Positions 35,456-47,988 of a stretch of DNA of 64,000 nt are shown piece after piece. The translations under genes and the position numbers were made by a program. Positions within the stretch are counted from its first letter, which is position 1; every line of letters begins with the position of its first letter. The stretch is taken from the NCBI GenBank assembly GCA_029204225.1, contig CM055104.1:40703929-40767928 (forward strand), written 5' to 3'. This DNA is from Diphasiastrum complanatum. Its lineage: Eukaryota > Streptophyta > Lycopodiopsida > Lycopodiales > Lycopodiaceae. Under the pieces are notes generated by a model. It was given only the letters and a program-made list of their open reading frames with translations. It had not been told where the DNA came from and ran no database searches.

Positions 35456-35934
35456 GTTTCTCTAGACCAACCATATAATAGCCAACCAACTAGGTAGTTA
35501 CAACATACACAATATAGATATTGCAAAAATCATCAAAGCTTATTTCAGTGTAAACAAACCATATGTACGATTGTACTTGCAATATAACAAAAACCAAACT
35601 CAAATTCTTGAATACAATAACGGATATATTACAAAATACATCCACAAAATATGCCAACAACCATTCTTTGAGACTTCAATATCAATGTGCCTGCTTGCAA
35701 CAACCATGCCATCTTACAGCATTCATGCACAAACATGGTTGGAACAAATTATCACTACATCAACATTATATGGAAGCCAACAAGTTCATATATGAACAAA
35801 TGCACACAACTCGAAATACTTTCACGGAGTCACATTGTCGTTGGAGTGGCCACTCACCAATGTATGCATGCCTACCATGTACTCTAGCCTTGTTATGGCA
35901 CTAGGTTTGTTTATCTTTCACGCACATACCTCCT
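35456..35934. other. Intergenic, nothing recognised
   Basis: Several overlapping open frames of up to 113 codons are present on the + strand. None shows a family motif. Confidence 0.3.
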
Positions 35935-36104
35935 TCGTCAAGCTGCCACTACTAAATGTGTTGTTGCTTCTCATGCAACTCAAGAAAAAAAGCTAAACCT
36001 TTATCTTGCATACAAGTATTCGTCAAGCTGCCACTACTAAATGTGTTGTTGCTTCTCATGCAACTCAAGATGAAAAGTTAAACCTTTATCTTGCATACAT
36101 AACG
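35935..36104. repeat. 85-bp tandem duplication
   Basis: Two adjacent copies start TCGTCAAGCTGCCACTAC and end at CTTGCATACA. A smaller duplication around TTCAAGGACTTGCAAT follows at 36145 and 36184. Confidence 0.85.
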
Positions 36105-37322
36105 TTCTACTATCCTCAAAAAGTTTCTACCACTTTAGAATGCATTCAAGGACTTGCAATTCTTCAATGTGCTTACAATGTATTCAAGGACTTGCAATAC
36201 TTCAATGTGCCCTGATTGCAGGAGCGATGTACCCTGATTGCAATTGCAAGAGCGATTAACTCACAGCGTGACTTGCATCAAGCAGAAAGTTGAGCCGTTA
36301 CTTTACAAGTTTTTGCTTTGCTATAGGTTTGCTATAGGTGCTTTACAGCATCTGAATTCACCCTATAACCTTTGTACTTCCTACATGCACTCTATACTCC
36401 ACTGGGTTTTCCATCTTTTGTTAACAGAAAACGGCAGTTTCTTTTTGTAGTACATTTGAATCTATTGGGTTGCTTCTTATATTTCGGGAGCTGTTAATGG
36501 TTACGACTCACTCTTTGGAAAAATCCTGGTTTATCGTACCCAACTCACTGTTGTATGATTTTAAATTCATTTTCTGGCGAGATTCGTACGATGTGAGCTT
36601 GCGAAGGAACATCTAGTCGTAAAAATTATCATATAAAGTACACACATCTTAGTAGCAAGTATAAAAAAGACATAACTGTTTCTGATCATGCTACTTGAAA
36701 CAAGAACAGTCAACAAGGCCTCCTTAAATGCGTAAACTGGTGATACCATATGCGGAAGTGCATTATATTCTCTGATGCTTTCATCAGAATATATTCACGA
36801 CTACAGACAAAACATTTGCAGTAAAAGACCCCGCTACTTCATTAGAAGCCCAGTCAATCCAAGATCAGAATAAAGTGATTTTACAACAAGAAGCAAGTGA
36901 TAGTCAACCAAGTACGCAAACCATTATGTTGAAAGATAGAGAAGGAAACGAGCAGCCATTTATCCCCCTCCTAAGTCAAAGGCAAATAAATTTAGCTGAT
37001 CTTTATGGAGTGAAATGATTATCAACCGACTTCACCCCATCTTCCGACCAGCATAATTGTCGGCCCTATGCGGCAGACAGTCCACCACGAACAGGTAAAC
37101 CACTGCTAGACTCTTTAGGGCCTATTCAACACACATCCAAACCGAGAGAAAAGACATCAAATTCTTCCATAACTCAACCATTAACACAACCCAAAATACA
37201 ATTCGTAAGCCCAAACACATGGAACTAGTCCAAATGAAGATCTCCGCGCGGCAGGCTAGATCCACCATACGCTGGCACAAGAAGCACAAGAGCAACGAGG
37301 AGGAGAAAGGGATACTGACCAT
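36105..37322. other. Intergenic, possibly the start of a reverse-strand gene
   Basis: If the promoter module at 37323-37520 is active, the first intron and exons of a - strand gene should lie here. I found no recognisable exon. Confidence 0.25.
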
Positions 37323-37520
37323 CGACGACGGAGAAAGGAAAGAGTAAAGCCTTCTTGTAGATGCCCTTGCAAAACCTAACCCTAATTTGGATGGTGGGAT
37401 TTCAAATCTTCAAGAGCCAGTCGCACAATCCTGACCGTAGGTTCTTTCATAGACATCCAATGTACTCTAACTCGGGCCATAAGTCAATGAGCGTTCAATT
37501 GTCATCTTACAATGCCCTTG
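37323..37520 (-). promoter_or_regulatory. Housekeeping-type promoter and 5' UTR (reverse strand)
   Basis: On the - strand, GGGCCCAAGGGC (about 37504-37518) and ATGGCCCGAG resemble site II elements. A telo-box, TTAGGGTTAGG (about 37376-37386), follows. Next comes a pyrimidine-rich leader (CTTTACTCTTTCCTTTCTCC) and ATG at about 37321-37323, which is followed at once by GTCAGTATCC, a possible splice donor. ATG directly against an intron is common in plant ribosomal protein genes. The downstream coding sequence was not recognised. Confidence 0.4.
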
Positions 37521-37660
37521 GGCCCTTTCTACCCCCCTTTTTTTTCGTGTCTTTTTAGCTTTGCCTCGATAATGCTAAGCCTTGTGAAAAGATGATGTGT
37601 CTTTGCCAACACGAGTTCGAGCAATAAAAATGTGTTTTTTTTTACACTTTTTGGCATCAA

Positions 37661-38100
37661 AGTTATGGACTCGACTCATTAGATTCGCCGCGTTTATTTA
37701 CATTTACTTTACTTTATGCATAAGCAGGCCTTGGGCCCTTTTTTATTCATTAGCGACACTTAAACTATATGGTTGGCCTTTAACCTTATTATTCATTATT
37801 AGGCCATTTGGACATATTAATGGAGAGTGCGGACCTTCTTGGAGGGCGCACTAGTTTCCCTCCCATTCCCTAGCCACTGGAAACTTTCTTTTAGGGCTTC
37901 CTCTTGGCTATAAGTAGGGAAACTGTGTCATTTGTTATTCAGCTGATGATATTGATCTCTCTCTTTAGTCTCCTCAAACTCTCTCTCTTTCCTGCTTTCT
38001 AGGGTTAAGTCTTGCTTATGTGCTGCTTTCATAGCTTAAGTCTTGCTTATGTGATGCTTTTATAGCTTAGCTCTAGATCAATTGTGGCTCTATTCGTAAC
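37661..38100 (+). mobile_element. Ty3/gypsy 5' LTR
   Basis: It starts AGTTATGGACTCGACTCATT, as does the LTR at 1591, and ends just before a primer site at 38102. It contains a CT-rich stretch at about 37954-37995, after GGCTATAAGTAGGG (a TATA-like box). Confidence 0.7.
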
Positions 38101-38101
38101 T

Positions 38102-38113
38102 TGGTATTAGAGC
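38102..38113 (+). promoter_or_regulatory. Primer-binding site, one mismatch
   Basis: TGGTATTAGAGC differs by one C-to-T change from the initiator tRNA-Met primer site and lies right after the LTR. Confidence 0.75.
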
Positions 38114-38361
38114 ACTTTTCTGAACACAATCTGAAAAAAAAAAATGTGCTGCCTTGCCTTGCTCCTCCATCGCTGTTCCTACAGCTCCATTGCCGCCTTG
38201 ACAGCCCTGCTCCATCGCTGCTCCTTCCTGCCCATCGCTCCCCCTGCTTTGCCCCCTCTTGCCCTTTCTTAGTTGTGATAATATTAGTTTTAATAGGCTA
38301 ATTTGGGATGACGACAAGAGTCCGCTCCCTCAAGTTTTCGTCTATTCCTTCCATTATCATT

Positions 38362-39699
<1,338 letters not shown>

Positions 39700-40525
39700 T
39701 GTTGGATTATTATCTTTCCTACTAATCGACTAATCGGTTTTAATCCTCATCTATTGTTTATCCAGTTCTGTGGATTTTTCTGTGTTTTTATACAATCTGC
39801 AGAATTACAAGTGTTTTTACACAGTCTGCAGAAATACACGGAGTTTGACAACAGTGTCGGATTTTCTCTCTCTAAAAAACCCGATAGTGTCACTTTTTGC
39901 CACAGTCAATAACACTGTAAAAAATTACGAGTAAAATTACAATGTCGTCTTTTTCGCATTTTTCGCTTGTCAACATTTTCAAGTAAAAATGTAGTGTCGC
40001 ATTTTTCAAAGTGCCTCAAATGTTAAGGAAATGACTTTGGCAAAGTGTGGGACTACTCCAATATTAAGGACATGAGATTTTGCGACACTGTCGCATTTCT
40101 CCAAAAGCCGATACTGTCGCCTATGATAGTTTACGTTCATTTCTGCAGAGTGACAGTTTAAGTTCATTTATGCAGACAAACTGTTTACGGCCAATTGTCA
40201 CCTCTTATCAGCAATCAATTTTTGAGAAGGAACTGGATGAATGCCAACGAACACTAGCCAACTGGCAATTGCATTTGACGACCTAATTACTTACTATAAA
40301 TCAGTTGTTCATACATCTCATTATCAATGATCAAGTCTTGAATCAATGTTGTGAATTGTGAAGGAGTTGAGTATTATTACACGACGCTTCATGCGCTCTC
40401 ATCAAGCAGATCGTTCACAATCAGAAAGTATTGTTGTTAGCTCTCTATCAAGCTTTCAAGCTTGAACTCTCTTGAGCATTCTAGCTTAGTCTTTTAGAGA
40501 TTTATTTTAGGGTTGCTATTAGATC
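39700..40525 (+). mobile_element. Copia LTR, second copy
   Basis: It starts TGTTGGATTATTATC and follows the 15169 LTR closely to about 40520 (shared TTTACGGCCAATT, TTATCAGCAATCAAT, GAGCATTCTAGC). It has GACACTGTCGC/ACAGTGTCGG words and a TATA-like ACTATAAATCAG at about 40293. The U5 end and primer site are lost. 40526-40799 is unassigned, with repeated TTTCGTCAG/CTTCGTCAG words. Confidence 0.7.
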
Positions 40526-40799
40526 AGAATTTTTGTACTTCATGGTACTTGCATGATCTTTCTGATCCTTTGGAGCGTGAAGCTCGAAAAGTGTCGCGAA
40601 GATTTTCATGTCGCTTCGAGCCGTTTGACTTTCGCGTCGTCTGACTTTCTCCTGCTGTATCATGAAAAAAAAAAATTCACGAATTTTGCGCGTTCGTGTC
40701 TCTTCGTCAGGGTGTTCAAGAACATTTTCACTTCATGTCTTTTCGTCAGACTGAGGGCTGAAAGCTAGCAAAGCTTTGGTAATAGAAACGTTTTGTTTC

Positions 40800-42096
40800 T
40801 TCAATCTAGGATTGCCGAATTCTCAAAGAGAAGAATGTAGCCAAGCAACCTGATCAACAAGCAAATACGGTTACAGCATCTCCTCGAGTCGAAATGGACG
40901 AAGCTGCTTTTATGGTCAAAGACAAATAGGAAAATTTGGATGATTTGTGATTTCTGGATTCCGGAGCTACTCAACATTCTTGTTATTCTGATTCTAGTCA
41001 ATCTTTGAAAACTTTAGGACACTTGAATTATGCATCTGTTTCGACCATGTCCAGACAATCCCTAGCACTTGATCTCGACTACCCTTCTGGTAAAGTCGAT
41101 CTCCTTGTCTGCCATAGCTGCATCCTTGGAAACAAGACTAGGATTCCTTTTAGATCAAATCATAGGCGTGCAACAAAAGTTCTATGATATTATTTATACA
41201 GATATGTGTGGACCTATGCAAACTCCTTCATTGTTAGATGCAAAGTATTTCATTATCTTTATTGACGAATTTTAAACATCTGTTTATTTCATCAAACAGA
41301 AATCAGAAGCTTTCATGAAGTTCAGACAATTTAAAAAGCATGTAGAAAATCAAACTGGCAAACAAATCAAAGCACTGAGGTCAAATAACGGGGGAGAATA
41401 CATCTCCACCGAATTCAAGGAGTACTGCCTTAACAACGGCATTGAGCAACAATACATTACCTCCTATTTGCCTCAATCGAATGGTCTTGTTGAGAGAAAG
41501 AACAAAACCTTAGTCGAATCGGCAAAGTGCATGTTATCACATGCGACACTTCCGAAGTCCTTCTGTGATGATAGTTGTTTCAACAACATCCTATATTCAG
41601 AACAGATGTCCTACTAAAGGTCTCTCAGACAAAACATCATTCGAAGTTTGGATAGGTCTCTCAAACCTTCTTTATCAAACTTACAAGTCTTCGGATGTAC
41701 TGCTTATGCGCAGATTCCTCACAATCTTAGGAAGAAGCTCAACTTCTAGAGTATCAAATGTATTTTCAACAACTACACTACTTCAGATTAAGCCTACAAG
41801 TTGTTTGATCCCATCGAGTCAAAGATATTCACTAGTCGGGATGTCATCTTCATCAAATATCAATTTTAAGACCTCAAGGAAAAAGGCACAGCCCATCCAA
41901 CCGACCTGTCAGATTCTCTTGACATATTGAACTTCTCAGTTCCTCAGTCGACTATTCCCATTGAAGGTCCAAGCTCATCTACTTTTGACAAACAACAAAT
42001 CAACGGCGAATCAGAGGATGATGATGTTGCAGTTCAGCAACTACAGTATGATGCAAATGATCAACTTTCTCAATTCTCCAGAATATCTTCAGGAAC
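40800..42096 (+). pseudogene. Copia protease and integrase remnant
   Basis: Coding relics appear in order. The protease active site FLDSGATQHSC is at about 40952. After a deletion comes the pre-integrase HHCC region (LGHLNYAS, CHSCILGNK). The integrase core follows with DMCGPMQT, SNNGGEYISTEFKEYC and SYLPQSNGLVERKNKT, then QVFGCTAYAQIPHNLRKKL. Stops (for example TAA near 41273) and frameshifts are frequent. The element is cut before RT at 42096, where a partial Ty3 LTR begins. Confidence 0.85.
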
Positions 42097-42380
42097 TAGT
42101 TTAGCCGCAATTCTTATCATCTCCCTTTGGGTGCTACGTAGGATTTAGTAATCTTGCTAGTTGGGTTTGCCTTAGCAAGGAATTTTATTGTTGTCATTAA
42201 TTAGCTTATTTCTGTTACAGACACTAGTTGGGAAAGCCTTAGGGTTCTCATTCATGTTGATTCTTTCCGTATTCTGTTGAAGCTTGTTGTAGAAACTTAA
42301 GAAGTGGACGAATCTCTACATCCTTATACTACACCCGTAAGTAGATCTAGTCATCGCATAAACTAGAAATACTTCCAACA
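42097..42380 (+). mobile_element. Truncated 5' LTR (last 284 bp)
   Basis: It matches 52512-52800 of the 3' LTR from TAGTTTAGCCGCAATTC to ACTTCCAACA. The first 512 bp of the LTR, including its TATA region, are missing and copia sequence lies directly to the left. Confidence 0.9.
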
Positions 42381-42394
42381 TTGGCGTTGTTGTC
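42381..42394 (+). promoter_or_regulatory. Primer-binding site, tRNA-Asp/Arg type
   Basis: TTGGCGTTGTTGTC directly follows the LTR. It resembles the TTGGCGCCGTTGCC-type site of plant Tat/Athila elements with C-to-T changes. Confidence 0.7.
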
Positions 42395-43235
42395 ACTTTT
42401 TAAGTATTTTTTACCTAGCTTCTTCTTCTTTTTCTTTTGTTTTTTTTGCTTCCGTGTTGTATGTTTGCTTGATTGCTTGTCTCTATCTACCAACAAACAG
42501 CACGCATCATCTCTCCAAGTCCTACACGAGCTGCGGAGCAACTTCTCAAACCAGGGAGAAACAACAAAAGAGTCAACTTGGGCATTTTCTTCAAAAGAAG
42601 TGACCCAAGTGACCTTTTTCAAAATCAAACAAGTATATCAGAACTCGCCAGCCTGTCTGCAGTCCTAACAGACCCTGATCTTTCATTTTATCACCTCCAT
42701 GAATTCTGACCACGGTCAGATTTTGAGAAAACAGCTTGATATATTGTCAAAATCCCTTATTTCTCACCCAAATCTTTGTCCAAGAATTCGCCAGCCTCAC
42801 TGAGACTAGATCTCATGAAGATCAGTCCTCCAGCAGCCCCGCGAATTTTATCTCAGAGATTTTGCTTGTTTATTAGTCAAAAAATCACATTTTTTCCATA
42901 TTCCCTATCTTCCAGTCAAAACTCTCTGTTAGAATTCGCCATCAAGCCTCAGAATTCGTTCTCAAAGAGTACGATTTCCCTGTCCTACCCGCGAATTCTG
43001 AAACTACAATTTTTTTTCAAAAAATCTAAAAAAATCACTAGTCTGACATTCAGAACTCTCTGTCAGAATTTGCGAGTATTACAGTTAGATTTATCTGCCT
43101 CTCCATGATTTCTCAGCCTGTCCGCGAATTCTATCACGACCAAAAAGACCAGTTTTTGTCCTACACTATCTATTTTGCAAGCAAACTGACCTTTTGCCAA
43201 GTACAATACTGACCTGCTCATCTGTATTCTACATC
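42395..43235 (+). promoter_or_regulatory. Gag leader with GAATTCGC motif array
   Basis: The 0.84-kb untranslated leader carries repeated, partly inverted motifs: AGAATTCGCC-type at 42641 (GAACTCGCC), 42784, 42931 and 42951, and GCGAATTCT-type at 42991 and 43124, with CAGAATTTGCGA at 43064. Opposite orientations can pair into RNA stems. The role is unknown; packaging or translation control are guesses. Confidence 0.5.
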
Positions 43236-44913
43236 ATGTCTCGTGACTGTGCTGAATCTTCTAATCCGACTCCTCCACGACCAGAACGAAGAATTCCACG
43301 TATCGATGCACCAAAGTACAATGGCGAATCTGACCCAGTCCGATTTCTCCAAGACTTTGATAATGCATGCCGTTTTTATGGAGATACCTCTGAAACTGAA
43401 AAGCTTCGCCTATTTCCCATGGTACTCTATGGCACCGCCAAGGAGTGGTACTTGAATCTCGAAGCTCCTGATCTTGCTTCTTGGACCACCCTCAAGGACG
43501 CTCTCATCAAGCGTTTCAAACCATCCAAACTGACTCAGAGCCCGTTCATTCAAATTACTCATATCAAGATGTGTCGCGAAGAGTCTGTCCGAAACTACAT
43601 TGAGCGTTTTAAACATCTCAAAGAAGAATGTGTTGATGAAAATATCACCGAATGAATGGCCATAAAACTATTCTTAGTTGGATTGCCTAAAAACATCCGT
43701 CGTGAACTCAAACCAGTTGACCTTTATGATCAACTTAAAGATGTGATGACCCATGCTATCCATGAAGAAGATGAAGGTTTTGACGATGACTTTGACCATC
43801 GTGAAAAGAAATCTAAGAATCCGGACCGTCCTAATCACCCGAAGTCTGATAATATTGCTCAGTCTTCTGAACTTCTACATCAAATGAAAACCTAGCAAAA
43901 GAACTCGACAATTTCATATGGATAAACTCACTGCCGATTTCCAAACCTTCATGAAACAGATTGCTAAGAAATCATTTCCAGCAAGGAGAAATGTCTGGTG
44001 TCCAATCTGCTCACAGCATCACACTGCTAATGAATGCCCTCAACTGCGAAATCATTTCCCAGCAGCCACCAGACCCACCATCTATCAAGCATACCGCCCT
44101 TACCCGCCACAACAACCTGTGCCACGACCAGGGATTTACCAACCACGACCACCTGCACCAAACCAATACCCATCCCCACGTCAACAGTTTGTTGTTAACC
44201 AACCTGCCCCACAAAACGATGTCCGTTATCTTGATCCGAATACCATCGATCCGGCCACCTACTATGTGGAAGACAATACTCAACCGCAGTACTCTACTGA
44301 AACGGTTGTTTATTATACCTATGATTCTAATGCTCAACCAGTGGATCCCAATGCCCAAGCTTACAATCCAAACCAGGTTGTCTTTGACGCACAACTACTC
44401 GCAATACGATGATGCTTTATCTGTGCAGGTAAACATCCTAGTATTCGCTGCCCAGATAAACTCTGCTTTCCTCCAGCTTGTGAAAACTGTGGTATTGAAC
44501 ATCACATGAAGGACTGCCCATCCCGATCTAAGCCAGCCGCTCCTGTCTATTCAGTGCAAGTAGAAACCTTACCAATCGAAACACATCCTGCTTGGGTCTT
44601 GACTCGGGCACAAACCCAACGCCAAGCCCCTACACTTGCACCTAGCAAAACTCAACCACAGGCTATTCCTCCAAGTGACAATTCAACCCCGATAGTTTCC
44701 CTCACCCATCTGAAGAAATTCAACTGCATCATCAGTATCGCTAGCAAATCCGCAATGCCGACCAACAATCTTCCTCTTCCCATAAAGTACCTCACCAGCC
44801 ATTTGAAAGCAAAACCCTTGAAGGTACCGAAGTTTGGGGAGATTTACTACAAGGCCAATGTCACTCTTCCCTTCCATGTAATTTGGAAGCATGCTGGCCA
44901 GTGGAAACAATAG
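43236..44913 (+). pseudogene. Gag of the Ty3 element
   Basis: The ATG at 43236 (MSRDCAESSNPTPPRPERR) was chosen because it follows the leader and matches the start context of the accessory ORF. The capsid region follows: FLQDFDNACRFYGD, GTAKEWYLNLEAP, LKDALIKRFKPSKL and YIERFKHLKEECVDE. It continues through LVGLPKNIRREL and a Pro/Gln/Tyr-rich linker. Cys/His knuckles are CPICSQHHTANEC (about 44002) and CFICAGKHPSIRC, with CENCGIEHHMKDC near 44480-44520. Breaks: TGA at 43653, a TAG and frameshift near 43893-43915, TGA at 44413 and TAG at 44911. Confidence 0.9.
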
Positions 44914-47900
44914 ATCCAATCCAATACCACCACCACTATTGACGAGTTGCCTAAAATGCCCTTACATCTAACCAATCCACTCAACGAACGAGGCAACATC
45001 AAAATCCCAGCTACCCATCATCAATCCCGTGAAGTTTTAGCAATACTCGATGGAGGTTCAGGGTTAATATCATTTCCACATCCCTCATGATGGAATGGAA
45101 TCTGAGAGACAAGCTAGCCAAACCTACTTGTCAGCTTCGGATGGCTGATCAAAGTGTGGTCCGACCTACCAGTTTCCTTCCGCACGTGCTGATCAAACTA
45201 GGAGGTCTCAAGTTTTCTGTTGATCTTGTAGTACTTGATATTCCCAATAATGCCTATTCTTATGAATTACTACTTGGTCGTCCGTGGCTCACCAATGCAC
45301 GAGTCGTTCATGACTGGAGCAAAGGCCGAGTCACTTTTGAAAATCGTGACAGTTCTGTCACCATTGACTCAACGGGTAAACTCAAACCTGCACGCATCTA
45401 TGACGAGGGATCCTCAACCACCAACTCAGTATTTGAGCCATACCAGTCCAGCCACGAAAAAAGTCATTATGTTAAATCTACTGATATCATAAACTGGAGT
45501 CACAGTCTAGCTACCATTGATTGTGTGAATGCCGATTACTATACTCAGCATCAGGATAATTGTACCTCTCCACTCCCAATCGATCACGACCAATTACCTG
45601 ATCTGGATATACCTATCATCAATATCAATTTTATTGATATTCTTCCACACCATGATGAACTGCTAAATGTTGCATGGCTACCTACTAATGAATCAGACGA
45701 TTTATTCATTGATGACGAGAACGCCTTACGAATTCAGAATTGCCCAGAAGATATGGACATTTCTGGTATTCAGATCCTCAACTATATGGAGGCACTTCCA
45801 CCTAGGAGCTATCTGCAACATGCTTCCAAGGTGGAACCAATTGCCAAGGTTGCAATTGAAAAGCCTGAGACAAAATTCTATCGTCCCAAACGCCCACACT
45901 ATCCATGGGATCTCTGCGAGGAGGAGACTATCTTTCAAGTTGATGACGAGATCCTCCATGACATACCAATTGTCCCTCATCCACACACCTCTCCACCACC
46001 GAAATTTCAACCACGTGGTCATACTATGAAAGAGGAAAATGAAAAAACCACTTCAAATTCAACCACGGGTGACCTCACCATTGTTCGGGAAGTTCTTGAG
46101 ATTGCCTCTAGTCCTACACCAGTCCCCGAAAATTTCCAAGCACCATCCCGGCAAGAGAAAGACAAGGCCCTCCTCGAATCTCCAGCCCATGATGTTCCTA
46201 CATACTTTAAGGATTATACGATCGAGGACGTGACAATCCAATTACCCCAAGCGCAACATGAGCCAACTGGTAATTCACCCTACGAAGGCCCTGCACAAAC
46301 CATAACCCTTTCCCTGAGTGAGCTAAATGAAACTAACAAATATCTTGTCCACGTCGAAGCTCATCTCAATCGCGAACAACGTAGACGGCTTGAAAAGCTC
46401 TTGCGAAAATATCGACATGTCTTTGTCTGGACCTATAAAGACATGAAAGGCGTCTCACCCCAAGTAGTTGTGCATCGTATCTCGCTTAAACCGGGTGCGA
46501 GACCCACTGCGAGTCGTCCATAAGATGTCGTCCATACAGATGCAATCTCATCTATAAGGCCAAGATCAAAGAAGAATTACAACGCCTCTTAGATGCAGGA
46601 TTTATCTATGAAATTGAGCATACTGAGTGGGTCTCCCCAATTGTCATCATCCCCAAGAAAAATGGAAAACTCCGAATCTGTGTCGATTTTAAAAAGCTTA
46701 ATGTCGTCACTGAACATGATCGTTTTCCATTACCTTTTGGAGAATCCATCTTAGAAAATCTAGCTAGAGATGAGGCTTACTCCTTCTTAGATGGCTTTAG
46801 CGGATACAATATGATCCAAATCGCTGAAGAAGATCAACACAAAACGGCTTTTGCCACAGAATGGGAAACCTTCTGCTGGAAAGTCATGCCCTTTGGTCTC
46901 TGCAATGCTCCTAGCACCTTCCAACGTGTTATGCAAGCGGCATTTTCTCAGCAGATGGGCGATACCTTAGAAGTTTACTTGGACGATTTAGAAGCACATT
47001 CCGAAGAAATACGCCATCTGTTTGTGCTCAAAAAAAAATTTATCCAATGTCAACGCTTCGGCATCTCTCTTAATCTTGAAAAATGCCAGATTTGGATAAC
47101 CCATGGTATTGTGTTAGGACATATTATCTCACAAAATGACATTGTCATTGACCCTGAAAAGATCCTTATCATTCAAAAACTTCCGGAACCGCGTACGATA
47201 CGTGAAGTTTACTCTTTCCTTGGCCACGCCAACTACTATCGGTGCTTTATTTTTTATTTCGCTAACAAAGCACGCTTAATCTACAAAGTAGTTGTAGTTC
47301 TCAAATGGACGGATGAACAACGTGTTGCCTTTAATCAACTCAAGAAGCCCTTATCAATGCACCCATCCTCCGGACTCCTGATTATTCTAAAGAATTCCAT
47401 GTGCATACCGATGCATCCAAGTATGTCATTGGAGTAGTGCTCACCCAACCGGGAGAATTCAAAAGGACTACCCAATCCGTTTTCTTAGTCGACAATTGAT
47501 ACATGTTGAAGTCAATTATACCACTACCGAATGTGAAGCCTTGGCAATGGTATATGTGGTTCAGAAGTTTCGCCATTATCTTCTAGGAAAAGTCTTTGCG
47601 TTCTTCACTGATCATCAAGCACTGTTGTATCTCATCAACAAGACCTGCACCACAGGCCGTATTACTAGATGGATCCTATTACTGCGAGAATTTGAGTTTA
47701 GGATCGTGGTTCGTAAGAGAGTTCAACATTTTCTAGCAGACCATCTATCCTGAATCCCTAACCTTCCTACCCCTGATGAAGGCGTCAACGATGATTTATC
47801 AGATGCAATCCTTTTCCAAGTTGACTCTACACTTGTATGGGCTAAGGAAATTATAGAATATTTAACTTCAGGGCAAATGGATCCTTCCTTCTCTAAACTT

Positions 47901-47988
47901 GAACAACGTGCGTTGGTACTCAAAACTAAACCTTATACGTTAATTGCAAGACAACTCTCCAAGCAAGGGTTAGATGGAATTATCTGAC
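44914..47988 (+). pseudogene. Protease, reverse transcriptase and RNase H of the Ty3 element
   Basis: The protease active site ILDGGSG is at about 45043-45063, followed by a frameshift, then YSYELLLGRPWLTNA. A long linker (45300-46350) separates it from RT. RT shows KIKEELQRLLDAGFIYE, WVSPIVIIPKKNGKLRICVD, FPLPFGESILENLA, the VMPFGLCNAPSTFQRVM block and the catalytic YLDD at 46976-46987. RNase H shows FHVHTDASKYVIG, ECEALAMVY and FTDHQALLYLI. Frameshifts lie near 45062, 46520, 47355 and 47465, and TGA stops at about 47751 and 47986. The active-site residues survive but the frame does not. Confidence 0.9.

Noticed and set aside
35563-35904. 113-codon frame and overlapping frames
   Set aside because: Three overlapping frames are open at once in low-GC DNA with no motif, which points to chance.
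36560-36830. Possible C/D-box snoRNA on the reverse strand (CTGATGAAAG near 36783)
   Set aside because: The C box does not fit the RTGATGA consensus and no properly spaced D box with a terminal stem was found.
43961-44509. Second long + strand frame within gag, plus a - strand frame at 44011-44394
   Set aside because: Gag carries the Cys/His knuckles in the other frame; these are its shadows.
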